Notes: a model not told the origin generated them from the letters alone. Positions 12,001 to 27,000 are shown, counted from the stretch's first letter. The stretch: 60,000 bases of DNA from Nematostella vectensis (GCF_932526225.1 NC_064039.1:15520139-15580138), one strand, 5' to 3'. Numbers and translations: made by a program.

Positions 12001-15000
12001 ATCCACCCCTCCTCTTGCATGATCAACCCCTCCTCTTGCATGATCAACCCCCCCTCTTGTATGATCCACCCCTCCTCTTGCATGATCCACCCCTCCTCTT
12101 GTATGATCCACCCCTCCTCTTGCATGATCCACCCCTTCTCTTGCATGATAAACCCCTCCTCTTGCATGATCAACCCCCCTCTTGCATGATCCACCCCTCC
12201 TCTTGCATGATAAACCCCTCCTCTTGTATGATCAACCCCTCCTCTTGCATGATCCACCCCTCTTGCATGATCCACCCCTCCTCTTGCATGATCAACCCCT
12301 CCTCTTGCATGATCAACCCCCCCTCTTGCATGATCTACCCTCCTCTTGCATGATCAACCCCCCCTCTTGTATGATCCACCCCTCCTCTTGCATGATCCAC
12401 CCTCCTCTTGCATGATCAACCCCTCCTCTTGTATGATCCACCCTCCTCTTGCATGATCAACCCCCCCCTCTTGTATGATCCACCCCTCCTCTTGGATGAT
12501 CACCCCTCCTCTTGTATGATCTACCCCTCCTCTTGCATGATCCACCCCTCTTGCATGATCCACCCCTCCTCTTGCATGATCAACCCCTCCTCTTGTATGA
12601 TTAACCCCTCCTCTTGCATGATCCACCCCTCCTCTTGCATGATCAACCCCTCCTCTTGCATGATCCACCCCTCCTCTTGCATGATCCACCCCTCCTCTTG
12701 CATGATCAACCCCTCCTCCTGCATGATCAACCCCTCCTCTTGTATGATTAACCCCTCCTCTTGCATGATCCACCCCATCTCTTGCATGATCCACCCCTCC
12801 TCTTGCATGATCCACCCCTTCTCTTGCATGATAAACCCCTCCTCTAGCATGATCAACCCCTCCTCTTGCATGATCAACCCCTTTTGCATGATCCACCCCT
12901 CCTCTTGCATGATCAACCCCTCCTCTTGCATGATCAACCCCCCATCTTGAATGATCCACCCTCCTCTTGCATGATCAACACCCCCCTCTTGTATGATCCA
13001 CCCCTCCTCTTGTATGATCCACCCCTCCTCTTGCATGATCAACCCCCCTCTTGCATGATCCACCCTCCTCTTGCATGATCAACCCCCCCTCTTGCATGAT
13101 CCACCCCTCCTCTTGCATGATCAACCCCTCCTCTTGTATGATCCACCCCTCCTCTTGCATGATCCACCCCTTTTGCATGATCCACCCCTCCTCTTGCATG
13201 ATCAACCCCTCCTCTTGCATGATCAACCCCCCATCTTGCATGATCCACCCTCCTCTTGCATGATCAACACCCCCCTCTTGTATGATCCACCCCTCCTCTT
13301 GTATGATCCACCCCTCCTCTTGCATGATCAACCCCCTCTTGCATGATCCACCCTCCTCTTGCATGATCCACCCTCCTCTTGCATGATCAACCCCCCCTCT
13401 TGTATGATCCACCCCTCCTCTTGCATGATCCACCCCTCCTCTTGCATGATCCACCCCTTCTCTTGCATGATAAACCCCTCCTCTTGCATGATCAACCCCC
13501 CTCTTGCATGATCCACCCCTCCTCTTGCATGATAAACCCCTCCTCTTGTATGATCAACCCCTCCTCTTGCATGATCCACCCCTCTTGCATGATCCACCCC
13601 TCCTCTTGCATGATCAACCCCTCCTCTTGCATGATCAACCCCCCCTCTTGCATGATCTACCCTCCTCTTGCATGATCAACCCCCCTCTTGTATGATCCAC
13701 CCCTCCTCTTGCATGATCCACCCTCCTCTTGCATGATCAACCCCTCCTCTTGTATGATCCACTCTCCTCTTGCATGATCAACCCCCCCCCCCTCTTGTAT
13801 GATCCACCCCTCCTCTTGGATGATCACCCCTCCTCTTGTATGATCTACCCCTCCTCTTGCATGATCCACCCCTCTTGCATGATCCACCCCTCCTCTTGCA
13901 TGATCAACCCCTCCTCTTGTATGATTAACCCCTCCTCTTGTATGATCCACCCTTTCTCTTGCATGATAAACCCCTCCTCTTGCATGATCAACCCCTCCTC
14001 TTGCATGATCAACCCCTCCTCTTGCATGATCCACCCCTCCTCTTGTATGATCCACCCCTTCTCTTGCATGATCAACCCCCCTCTTGCATGATCCACCCCT
14101 CCTCTTGCATGATCAACCCCCCCTCTTGCATGATCCACCCTCCTCTTGCATGATCAACCCCCCCCTCTTGTATGATCCACCCCTCCTCTTGCATGATCAA
14201 CCCCCCCTCTTGCATGATCTACCCTCCTCTTGCATGATCAACCCCCCCCTCTTGTATGATCCACCCCTCTTGCATGATCCACCCCTCCTCTTGCATGATC
14301 AACCCCTCCTTTTGCATGATCAACCCCCCTCTTGCATGATCCACCCTCCTCTTGCATGATCAACCCCCCTTCTTGTATGATCCACCCCTCCTCTTGTATG
14401 ATCCACCCCTCCTCTTGCATGATCAACCCCCCTCTTGCATGATCCACGCTCCTCTTGCATGATCAACCCCCCCTCTTGCATGATCCACCCCTCCTCTTGC
14501 ATGATCAACCCCTCCTCTTGTATGATCCACCCCTCCTCTTGCATGATCCACCCCTTTTGCATGATCCACCCCTCCTCTTGCATGATCAACCCCTCCTCTT
14601 GCATGATCAACCCCCCATCTTGCATGATCCACCCTCCTCTTGCATGATCAACACCCCCCTCTTGTATGATCCACCCCTCCTCTTGTATGATCCACCCCTC
14701 CTCTTGCATGATCAACCCCCCTCTTGCATGATCCACCCTCCTCTTGCATGATCAACCCCCCCTCTTGTATGATCCACCCCTCCTCTTGCATGATCCACCC
14801 CTCCTCTTGTATGATCCACCCCTCCTCTTGCATGATCCACCCCTCCTCTTGCATGATCAACCCCTCCTCTTGCATGATCAACCCCCCCTCTTGCATGATC
14901 TACCCTCCTCTTGCATGATCAACCCCCCCTCTTGTATGATCAACCCCTCTTGCATGATTAACCCCTCTAAAGCAGCTCTTGCATGATCAACCCCTCCTCT

Positions 15001-18000
15001 TGCATGATCAACCCCTCTTCTTGCATGATCAACCCCTCCTCTTGCATGATCAACCCCTCCTCTTGTATGATCCACCCCTCCTCTTGCATGATCAACCCCC
15101 CCTCTTGCATGATCAACCCCCCTCTTGCATGATCAACCCCTCCTCTTGCATGATCCACCCCTCCTCTTGCATGATCAACCCCCCCTCTTGCATGATCAAC
15201 CCCCCCTCTTGCATGATCAACCCCTCCTCTTGCATGATCCACCCCTCTTGCATGATCCACCCCTCCTCTTGCATGATCAACCCCTCCTCTTGCATGATCA
15301 ACCCCTCTTCTTGCATGATCCACCCCTCTTCTTGCATGATCCACCCCTCCTCTTGCATGATCAACCCCTCTTCTTGCATGATCCACCCCTCCTCTTGCAT
15401 GATCAACCCCTCCTCTTGCATGATCCACCCCTCCTCTTGCATGATCCACGCCTCTTGCATGATCCACCCCTCCTCTTGCATGATCAACCCCCCCTCTTGC
15501 ATGATCCACCCCTCTTGCATGATCCACCCCTCCTCTTGCATGATCAACCCCTCCTCTTGCATGATCAACCCCTCTTCTTGCATGATCCACCCCTCTTCTT
15601 GCATGATCCACCCCTCCTCTTGCATGATCAACCCCTCCTCTTGCATGATCCACCCCTCTTGCATGATCAACCCCTCTTGCATGATCAATCCCTCTTGCAT
15701 GATCAACCCCTCTTGCATGATCAACCCCTCTTGCATGATCAACCCCTCTTGCATGATCAACCCCTCTTGCATGATCAACCCCTCCTCTTGCATGATCAAC
15801 CCCTCCTCTTGTATGATCCACCCCCCCTCTTGCATGATCAACCCCCCCTCTTGCATGATCAACCCCCCCTCTTGCATGATCCACCCCTCTTGCATGATCC
15901 ACCCCTCCTCTTGCATGATCAACCCCTCCTCTTGCATGATCAACCCCTCCTCTTGCATGATCAACCCCTCCTCTTGTATGATCCACCCCCCCTCTTGCAT
16001 GATCAACCCCCCCTCTTGCATGATCAACCCCCCCTCTCTTGCATGATCCACCCCTCCTCTTGCATGATCCACCCCTCCTCTTGCATGATCAACCCCTCTT
16101 CTTGCATGATCCACCCCTCCTCTTGCATGATCAACCCCTCCTCTTGCATGATCCACCCCTCCTCTTGCATGATCCACCCCTCTTGCATGATCCACCCCTC
16201 CTCTTGCATGATCAACCCCCCCTCTTGCATGATCCACCCCTCTTGCATGATCCACCCCTCCTCTTGCATGATCAACCCCTCCTCTTGCATGATCAACCCC
16301 TCTTCTTGCATGATCCACCCCTCTTCTTGCATGATCCACCCCTCCTCTTGCATGATCAACCCCTCTTCTTGCATGATCCACCCCTCCTCTTGCATGATCC
16401 ACCCCTCTTGCATGATCAACCCCTCTTGCATGATCAACCTCTCTTGCATGATCAACCCCTCTTGCATGATCAACCCTCCTCTTGTATGATCCACCCCTCC
16501 TCTTGCATGATCAACCCCTCCTCTTGCATGATCAACCCCCCCTCTTGCATGATCCACCCCTCTTGCATGATCCACCCCTCCTCTTGCATGATCAACCCCT
16601 CCTCTTGTATGATCCACCCCCCCTCTTGCATGATCAACCCCCCCTCTTGCATGATCAACCCCCCCTCTTGCATGATCCACCCCTCCTCTTGCATGATCCA
16701 CCCCTCTTCTTGCATGATCAACCCCTCCTCTTGCATGATCAACCCCCCGTCTTGCATGATCCACCCCTCCTCTTGCATGATCCACCCCTCCTCTTGCATG
16801 ATCCACCCCTCTTCTTGCAGCACGTGCAGACATGCTAGTCACCTATTGGGGACGGACCACTAGAAGCTTGTCAAACCGTACGAAGGTTTGTCAAAACACC
16901 CGCCCCATATATCCTCCAAATAAGAAACAAGGTATAATTTTATATTCAAAATTTCCAATCATTATTTCCGCGATCTTTCTAATTTTTTTAAATACTAATA
17001 AAAGAAGTAACATAAATTGCGAGTTCATTGTAAATTCTAGGTTAAATCCAAACTGATTGCAGAATTATTGAGATTTATCGAAGGTAGAAATTTGGAAAGA
17101 AGTGACCGTAGTACAAAAACAAAATATAACATCCCTTCTAAAAAAAAGTAATAAAATCGGGTTTCAAGAATTATGCCTATGAGATATAACGAAATTCCGT
17201 TGGGTTGATCTTGTTATGAATCCACTATAACTATTCAAACATCTCGAAATTTATTTGTATTATTATAGTTTTATAGCATTATAATGAACTCAGAATTTAT
17301 AGTACATTTAAATCAGATGTTTATTCCATTTCCGTCCAAGGCTTGTACGCTCACGTTTTGCGTCTGCCTATTTGAGCATTATGTCTGTTTGAGCATTATG
17401 TCTATTTGAGCATTATGTCTGTTTGAGCATTATGTCTGTTTGAGCATTATGTCTGTTTGAGCATTATGTCTGTTTGAGCATTATGTCTATTTGAGCATTA
17501 TGTCTGTTTGAGCATTATGTCTGTTTGAGCATTATGCCTGTTTGAGCATTATGTCTGCTTGAGCATTATGTCTATTTGAGCATTATGCCTGTTTGAGCAT
17601 TATGCCTGTTTGAGCATTATGTCTGTTTGAGCATTATGTCTGTTTGAGCATTATGTCTGTTTCAGCATTATGTCTGTTTGAGCATTATGTCTGCTTGAGC
17701 ATTATGTCTATTTGAGCATTATGTCTATTTGAGCATTATGTCTGCTTGAGCATTAAGTCTATTTGAGCATTATGTCAAGTCTTTGTCTATGGTTGGGTGA
17801 GTGTTTGGCCTTAGGCTTGTGCACATTATCAGCCGTGTTTTGGAGGAATTGAAACACCCCCCCCCCCTCCACCCCAAGCTTCTAGTAGCCCATCTCTAAT
17901 TCATACCCGATCACTTCCAACAACTTCATACCCCTCTACACCAAAGGCTTTGGCGGCTGATTTGGTATTATAGGGGTAACCTAGCCTCGACCAGGACATT

Positions 18001-21000
18001 TTTGGCAATCTGGTACAAAGCAAACAGAGTCCATTCTCTTAAATGAGTGTTAAGAATGCCTAGAGTGACAACTCTTTCAGGGTTTTTTTTTAAGATTTAT
18101 GGAAGTTCTGGAATGCCAAAATTTGTTTACATTTACTGAAAAATTTCTCAAAATCTTGCACTTGGTGTAACCAAACTTTTTTAGGTAAATCTGTGCTCTC
18201 TGCACAGATGCATGCTAGAAAATAAATGCATACAAGAATACAACACCCAGTTGTCAAGAAAACACCCCTTCAATAGCAAATTGAAGTCACTGTGTTTTTT
18301 ACCTATGGACATCTATGAAATTTGGCGTGGAGTTCTCAGCAAATTCCATCTAAAACGCAAAATATTAGAAATATGTATATTTGAATATGCAAATTGTATA
18401 TGCACTATGTATATGCAAATTTTCAACATTGGGAATAAAAACATAACTCACCTCTGAAGTGTTATTCAAAGCACTTAGCTCCCTGGTGAAAAAAAAAAAC
18501 TTTTCAAAAATACCAATTTTATAAAAACAAACAAATGGTTTGTTTCCCCAAGATAACTGTAAATCTGTGAATCCATCATACAAACTTACTTAGAGATAAC
18601 TATTTCTGGCATAATTTCTTCATATGATTTCTGTGGCTCCCCATTTACTGGAATGTCACCATTTATAGGAACTATCTGCAATGGAAATATTGAATTTAAG
18701 ATATAGCATTCAATATATATAAAAAAAGGATAATAAGAAGGACAAATATCTATGTATGTATGTATGTGTGTGTGTGTGTGCGTTCGTGCGTGCGTGCGTG
18801 TGTATGTATGTATGTCCAGAAGATTATGAGACAGATACAACAAATCGCAGAAATTCTCAAGACGTAAACACGACAGATAGCCGAGGGAAAAATCTTATAG
18901 AGATTTGTACGGCTTTCAATCTCAGAATTCTGAACGGAAGATCAGTTGGGGATCTCGAGGGAAGAAAAACATGTTTCAAATATAATGGAATTAGCGTTGT
19001 AGATTATGTGATTACTTCAAATAATATCATGAATAGCATTAACTATTTTATTGTCAAACCTCTGGAGCCACATCTAACTGATCATTGCTCTCTATCTTAT
19101 GCTTTATCTGTCCGGAGCCCATCAAAGGGTGCAGAGGCAGAGAGGACAGACCAAAATGAAGGATTAAGTAAATTCAAAAAACTTATCTGGAAGGACGGAA
19201 TACAGGAGAAATTGAAAGAGATTTTAGTTTCTAATGATATGCAACAAAAACTAAGCGACGCACTTAAAAACAATAGCACAGAGACAATGACCGCTCAATT
19301 TACGCAAGCGCTTAAAGAGGCATGCGAGGCGGCGGGCATGAAGTATCAAAACACAAAAACGGTAAACAATCAAAACAACAAACCATGGTTTGACGATAAA
19401 TGTAAAACAGAAAAAGAAAACATTCGCTCGCTTGGATACCGAATCTCGAAAGAACCAAACAATCATTCTTTAAGAGATACTCTGAATCGGAAAAGGAGAA
19501 TCTTTAAAAAAATGTGCAAAAGAAAAAAAGAAAATCATTACGCGAACATAATCAATAATATCGACTTTAGAAATTCTAAGTCTTTATGGAGACAGTTGAA
19601 AAACTGTTTCCACATCGGTAAGTCAACAAAAGCGTCCCCAATTGAGACTGAAAATGCGGGAAAATTTTTTCAGCACTTCAAAAATTTGAATGCAACAAAT
19701 GAAGCACAGCCCAAGCAAAACGGACGAATAGATCATGGGAACTATCGGGAGGGGCCCCTGGACTACAGAATAAGCGAGGAAGAAATTATATAAGCCATAG
19801 AAAAACTAAAATCTGGGAAGGCACCAGGCGCGGACAACATATTGAACGAATTTCTAAAGTGCAGCAAAACGATTTTGGAAAGTTATCTCGTTAACCTTTT
19901 CAAAAAAATATTAAACTCTGGGGTTTACCCCACAATGTGGAGTTACGGTTTAATAGTCCCGATCCATAAGAAGGAAGATCCATCGAAACCTGAAAACTAC
20001 AGGGGCGTAACACTTTTGTCAACGTTAGGCAAAGTTTTTATGTCAATCATGAACGAAAGATTATACAATTACCTAACGGAGAAGGGCATTTTGAAAACAG
20101 AACAATGTGGTTTTAGGAAAGAGCAAGGAACAATAGACAGCATTTTCGCTCTAAAGTCACTAATTGACAAGCATGTCAAAGCGAAACCCCAAAAAACAAA
20201 CAATTTCCTGTTTGCGTGCTACGTGGACTTTAGTAAAGCATTTGACTGCGTTCCTAGGGCGAAACTATCTGAAAAACTGAAAGCAGTAGGTGTTACTGGG
20301 CGTTTCCTCGACATAATCCAATCAATGTACTCAAATGACAAGTCTTCCGTAAAAATTGGAAGCTCCATAACTGAATCCTTTCGATTCTACGCAGGCGTGA
20401 AACAAGGCTGTATGATTTCGCCAACGTTGTTTAATTTTTACTTGAGCGACCTCCCAGAAAAACTAAATGAAAAATACCGAAATGATATTGACCTAAACGG
20501 TGTGCCATTAAGTTGCATTCTCTATGCCGACGACTTAGTTATCCTATCAAAATCAGCAAAGGGCCTGCAAGAATATCTGAACAGCCTCGAAGAATATTGC
20601 AAAGCATCCGAACTATCCATCAATCTAGATAAAACAAAAGTAATGATTTTTAATAACACCGGGAAAACTATCAATAATTACAGAATCTTTTACGGAACTT
20701 ATAAAATAGAAAATGTCAAAAGTTATAAGTACCTTGGACTCCATTTTTGCCCTTATGGAAATTTTAATTTGGCTAAGGAGGAGCTCAAAAAAGTAGCATT
20801 AAAAGCGATGTTCAAGTTAAGAAAAGAAATGGGAGAGCACTTCAGACAAGATATCAAACTAACTCTCCGCCTTTTTGACACCTTGATACAACCAATCCTA
20901 CTTTATGGAAGTGAAATATGGGGAGCGGACTACAAGGGAAAGTTAGAAAAAGATCCAATAGAGATGGTCCACACCAAGTTTCTAAAATGGCTTCTCGGCG

Positions 21001-24000
21001 TAAACCGATACTGTAGCTCGAACGCGTGTAGGGCTGAATTAGGACGATTCCCTCTCAGAACAAAAGCAAAGTGTAGAGCGATCAAACTTTGGCTTAAACT
21101 TTCAAACAAAAATGGGAATAACGAAAAACTCTCCCGCAAAGCATTCGCTACCATATCTAATTATGAAAACAAGAACTTTTGGCATAGAAAAATTAAACAA
21201 ATACTAGACCTTGCGGGTAGGAGCGATATTTGGTTGACTGACACAAACACTCCCGAAGAAACTTACAGTTTTCTTCAACAAAGGCTTTATGACATTGAAC
21301 AACAGACATGGCTTAGCTCTATTCAAAATGACAACAGAAAAGACCAAGAACAAATTGCGTACGCTCAGAAAGTTTAAACTGTCCCACAATTTAGAAGATT
21401 ATCTAACGGACGTAAAAAATATTGACCATAGGATTGCCCTTACTAAATTCAGGCTAAGCAATCATAAGCTAGCAACTGAAACTGGAAGGTATGAAAAGCC
21501 ATATAAAAAACCTAACGAAAGAAAATGCTTAGTATACCAGACAGGTAAAGTGGAGGATGAAGAGCATTTTCTGTTAGAATGTCCGGCCTATAAAGATGAT
21601 CGGGATAATTTACTGATTTCCTTAAAACGCATGCAGGTATCAATGTTAGACACCATGCCAACAAAGAAAATAACTTCGTCAGAATTATGGGATTGAGCCG
21701 GAATGAAAACGTGAATCGGCGCTTAGCGAAACATATTTTTGAATGTATGAAGGCAAGAAATGTGAAGCTTGATGATTACGTACGGTGACGTCACCTAATC
21801 ATTCGAAACAAGAAAAAAAAATGCAGAGGGCAAAGTAAGAAAAACATATTATTTGTGGATTTACGCCGATGTAAATGTTTTATAAGGTGCCATGAATAAA
21901 ATCTATCTATCTGTATGTATGTATGTATGTATGTATGTATGTATGTATGTATGTATGTATGTATGTATGTATGTATGTATGTATGTATGTATGTATGTAT
22001 GTATGTATGTATGTATGTATGTATGTATGTATGTATGTATGTATGTATGTAGGTAGGTAGGTAGGTAGGTAGGTAGGTAGGTAGGTATATATAAAAGGAC
22101 AATATTTGGCAACTAATGAATGCGCCCTACATGTATTCTGTGGTTTTGTTTTTCTGTTTTCTTTGCTTGAGTATATTTGGGCAAGTTCAAAGCGAGAATC
22201 CGAGAGAGATTTTTGAGCGAAGCACCCCACCCCCCTAGCATGCTGGGTAGAAGCACCCCACCCCCCTAGTATGCTGGGTAGAAGCACCCCACCCCCCCTA
22301 GCATGGTGGGTAGAAGCACCCCACCCCCTAGCATGCTGGGTAGAAGCACCCCACCCCCTAGCATGCTGGGTAGAAGCACCCCACCCCCTAGCATGCTGGG
22401 TAGAAGCACCCCACCCCCTAGCATGCTGGGTAGAAGCACCCCACCCCCTAGCATGCTGGGTAGAAGCACCCCACCCCCTAGCATGCTGGGTAGAAGCACC
22501 CCACCCCCCCTAGCATGCTGTGTAGAAGCACCCCACCCCCTAGCATGCTGGGTAGAAGCACTCCACCCCCTAGCATGATGGGTAGAAGCACCCCACCCCC
22601 TAGCATGGTGGGTAGAAGCACCCCACCCCCCTAGCATGTTGGGTAGAAGCACCCCACCCCCTAGCATGCTGGGTAGAAGCACCCCACCCCCCTAGCATGC
22701 TGGGTAGAAGCACCCCACCCCCTAGCATGATGGGTAGAAGCACCCCACCCCCCTAGCATGCTGGGTAGAAGCACCCCACCCCCTAGCATGATGGGTAGAA
22801 GCACCCCACCCCCTAGCATTGTGGGTAGAAGCACCCCACCCCCCTAGCATGCTGGGTAGAAGCACCACACCCCCTAGCATGCTGGGTAGAAGCACCCCAC
22901 CCCCCTAGCATGCTGGGTAGAAGCACCCCACCCCCTAGCATGCTGGGTAGAAGCACCCCACCCCCTAGCATGGTGGGTAGAAGCACCCCACCCCCTAGCA
23001 TGGTGGGTAGAAGCACCCCACCCCCTAGCATGCTGGGTAGAAGCACCTCACCCCCCTAGCATGTTGGGTAGAAGCACCCCACCCCCCTAGCATGCTGGGT
23101 AGAAGCACCCCACCCCCTAGCATGCTGGGTAGAAGCACCCCACCCCCCTAGCATGCTGGGTAAAAGTACCCCACTCCCCCTAGCATGGTGGGTAAAAGTA
23201 CCCCACCCCCCTAGCATGGTGGGTAAAAGTACCCCACCCCCCCTAGCATGGTGGGTAGAAGCACCCCACCCCCCTAGCATGGTGGGTAGAAGCACCCCAC
23301 CCCCCTAGCATGCTGTGTAGAAGCACCCCACCCCCCCTAGCATGCTGTGTAGAAGCACCCCACCCCCCTAGCATGCTGGGTAGAAGCATCCCACCACACC
23401 CCTAGCATGCTGGGTAGAAGCACCCTACCCCCCTAGCATGCTGGGTAGAAGCACCCCACTCTCCCTAGCATGCTGGGTAAAAGCACCCCACTCCCCCTAG
23501 CATGCTGGGTAGAAGCACCCCACTCCCCTAGCATGCTGGGTAAAAGCACCCCACCCCCCCTAGCATGGTGGGTAAAAGCACCCCACTCCCCCTAGCATGG
23601 TGGGTAGAAGCACCCCACCCCCCCTAGCATGTTGGGTAGAAGCACCCCACCCCCCTAGCATGGTGGGTAGAAGCACCCCACCCCCTAGCATGCTGGGTAT
23701 AAGCACCCCACCCCCCCTAGCATGCTGGGTAGAAGCACCCCACCCCCCTAGCATGGTGGGTAGAAGCACCCCACCCCCTAGCATGCTGGGTAGAAGCACC
23801 CCACCCCCCTAGCATGGTGGGTAGAAGCACCCCACCCCCTAGCATGCTGGGTAGAAGCACCCCACCCCCCTAGCATGGTGGGTAGAAGCACCCCACCCCC
23901 CCTAGCATGCTGGGTAGAAGCACCCCACCCCCCTAGCATGGTGGGTAGAAGCACCCCACTCCCCCTAGCATGCTGGGTAAAAGCACCCCACTCCCCCTAG

Positions 24001-27000
24001 CATGGTGGGTAGAAGCACCCCCCCCCCCCCTAGCATGGTGGGTAGAAGCACCCCACCAACCTAGCATGGTGGGTAGAAGCACCCCACCCCCCTAGCATGG
24101 TGGGTAGAAGCACCCCACCCCCCTAGCATGGTGGGTAGAAGCACCCCACCCCCCTAGCATGCTGGGTAGAAGCACCCCACCCCCTAGCATTGTGGGTAGA
24201 AGCACCCCACCCCCCTAGCATGCTGGGTAGAAGCATCCCACCACACCCCTAGCATGCTGGGTAGAAGCACCCTACCCCCCTAGTATGCTGGGTAGAAGCA
24301 CCCCACTCTCCCTAGCATGCTGGGTAAAAGCACCCCACTCCCCCTAGCATGCTGGGTAGAAGCACCCCACTCCCCCTAGCATGGTAGGTAGAAGCACCCC
24401 CCCCTAGCATGCTGGGTAGAAGCACCCCACTCCCCTAGCATGCTGGGTAAAAGCACCCCACCCCCCAACATGGTGGGTAGAAGCACCCCACCCCCCCTAG
24501 CATGGTGGGTAGAAGCACCCCACCCCCCTAGCATGGTGGGTAGAAGCACCCCACCCCCCTAGCATGCTGGGTAGAAGCACCCCACCCTCCTAGCATGGTG
24601 GGTAGAAGCACCCCACCCCCCCTAGCATGGTGGGTAGAAGCACCCCCCTAGCATGGGGGTAGAAGCACCCCACCCCCCTAGCATGGTGGGTAGGAGCACC
24701 CCACCCCCTAGCATGGTGGGTAGAAGCACCCCACCCCCCTAGCATTGTGGGTAGAAGCACCCCTCCCCCTAGCATTGTGGGTAGAAGCACCTCACCCCCT
24801 AGCATTGTGGGTAGAAGCACCCCTCCCCCTAGCATGGTGGGTAGAAGCACCCCACCCCCTAGCATGCTGGGTAGAAGTACCCACCCCCCCTAGCATGCTG
24901 GGTAGAAGCACCCCACCCCCCTAGCATGGTGGGTAAAAGCACCTCACCCCCCTAGCATTGTGGGTAGAAGCACCCTACTCCCCCTAGCATGGTGGGTAGA
25001 AGCACCCCACCCCCCCTAGCATGGTGGGTAGAAGCACCCCACCCCCCTAGCATGCTGGGTAGAAGCACCCCACTACCCCTAGCATGGTGGGTAAAAGCAC
25101 CTCACCCCCCTAGCATTGTGGGTAGAAGCACCCCACCCCCCCTAGCATGGTGGGTAAAGTGGATATTGAGCCTGTGGAACCCAGGGTATCAAATTGCAAG
25201 GATTCCTATTGATACCAGACCTTTTCTTAAAGGTAGTACTAAAAAATAGCTCAAGGAAAAATAATAAACAATGCTTGAGTATATATTTAATAAATTTAAG
25301 AGCAGTTACCTTAAGTGCGATTGATTGTTTAAAGGCATTTGTGGTCTTAAACACCTCGCCATAGACACCTTCCCCAATTTTGACACACTTTTTTAGAATG
25401 CTGTGAAGTAAATAAGAGATTGTTTATAGCTATTTGTTAGAATGATGTGAGGGACAGTGACAGGAAATCATACAAGAATATGTACAGTACAGGTGCAAGT
25501 AACGGGGGACTAAATATGGACTAAAACACTTGTTACACAGACATTGTCCTGCTCGGTTACAATTGATAGACCTTGTACTACTCCCATAAAATGAAGACAT
25601 GATTGTTTTTCTTTGCAGATAAAATATGTAGCACAGTCTGTAGTATTTAATTTACTATACAGTATTTATATTAATGGCTCTGTGCAGTTGACTGTATCAT
25701 CTTTCAATATATGACTTGCATGTCTCTTGCATGTCTTGCATTACTCATCATACAGTACCTAGACTCGAAGTATGATGCAAACGTCACGGGCTCCTCCTGT
25801 TCGCATTCAAGAAGAATCTTTTCATAAGGAGAAAGCTGGTTTTGCTGGACTTTCTCGGCAGGCTCTTTCCAGGTGCCACATGGTGTAAGGGCATCCTAAT
25901 GCAGTGATAATCACCTATCAGTTTTTTTTTCAAATCTAATAACTCCTACTTCATACAGGTATCACTTATCATTTTTTTTTTTTTTCAAATTTAATAACTC
26001 CTACTTCATACAGGTTTTCATTGGTTATCTAAAATAGTCTTATAAATTTCAGTTCTTCCCAACTTGTAATGGCCAATTAAGTTAGACAGACAAGTATAGA
26101 ATTCATTATGTTTGTCTGTGTACAGTCACATCTTTGCTCTGATTCCCTCTTTTCAATAGAAGTACAGTACTATATTCCCACAGATTCCTGCAAGTCCTGC
26201 TAACAGACACAGTGTCTGCTTGCAGGGAGTTAACAGTATTATTATCAAGATAAGAATGTATGCTGAAAATACTACCCCCCCCCTGTTCTGTATTGTGCCC
26301 CCTTCTGTGAGCAGAAGAAATACTCAAAAGAGTTTGATGTTCAATAATACTGTATGGCATTTTTTAATGCAAATATTTATCACTCCCAGTTGCATTAGTG
26401 TAAAGCTGTAATATGAATTATTATTTAGAAGTCTCAAAGCCTCTTAAATTGCTATATTGTTGTTAAATATTCACCCGTCACGAGGCATTCCTTAATCTGG
26501 GTTAGACAAGAAATACTTTGTGTACTTACCAAGAGTGATAAATGGGATTTCTGGTTCTTTGGCGGTGTTCCAGGCGGCAAGCTAGCAACACTTGAATCAG
26601 TAGTAGATGCAGTACTCTCAGTTGACAACCTTCTTGCTACAGAACTAAGACATTCATCATCCAGTTGTAGCTTTTCTAGTGATACAACACACTCCATGAG
26701 TGGACCAGTGTATTTACTTATGCTGCTTCCAGAGCCTGTCCTTCCTATGAGTGGAAACTCATTCTCTGATTTCAATATGATTTCTTCTAGTGCAGACAAA
26801 TTATCTCCACTCCCCTTATGCAGATTTTCCTTGTCCGCTATGGCTAGATTTTCTGCGTTCGAATCAATTTCATGTGTAGAGACATCGCTCTCAATACTAG
26901 AGCCATGTACAGAGCCAGAATCAGACAGGGGTGACTGGCTTAAAAATGAATGGTCACTTATTTTTTCTTGACTGTTTAAACTATCTATGGATGAGTTGTT

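Noticed and set aside
8533-16863. Many long open frames on both strands (up to 454 codons) encoding heptad repeats such as QEEGWIM or LLLHDPP
   Set aside because: A 21-bp unit without stops keeps all frames open. The array sits in a haspin intron, and no frame has flanking unique coding sequence or splice support.
21791-22287. Open frames with (YIHT)n peptides
   Set aside because: Translation of the (TATG)n microsatellite on the opposite strand.
22266-24865. Open frames in the 30-32-bp C-rich array (for example repeated MLGGGVLLPT peptides)
   Set aside because: Period and C-run length vary and the frames shift from unit to unit. The peptide pattern is an artefact of the repeat.
7443-25160. 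CRISPR-like arrays
   Set aside because: The repeats are contiguous tandem units without unique spacers, in an animal intron. They are minisatellites.
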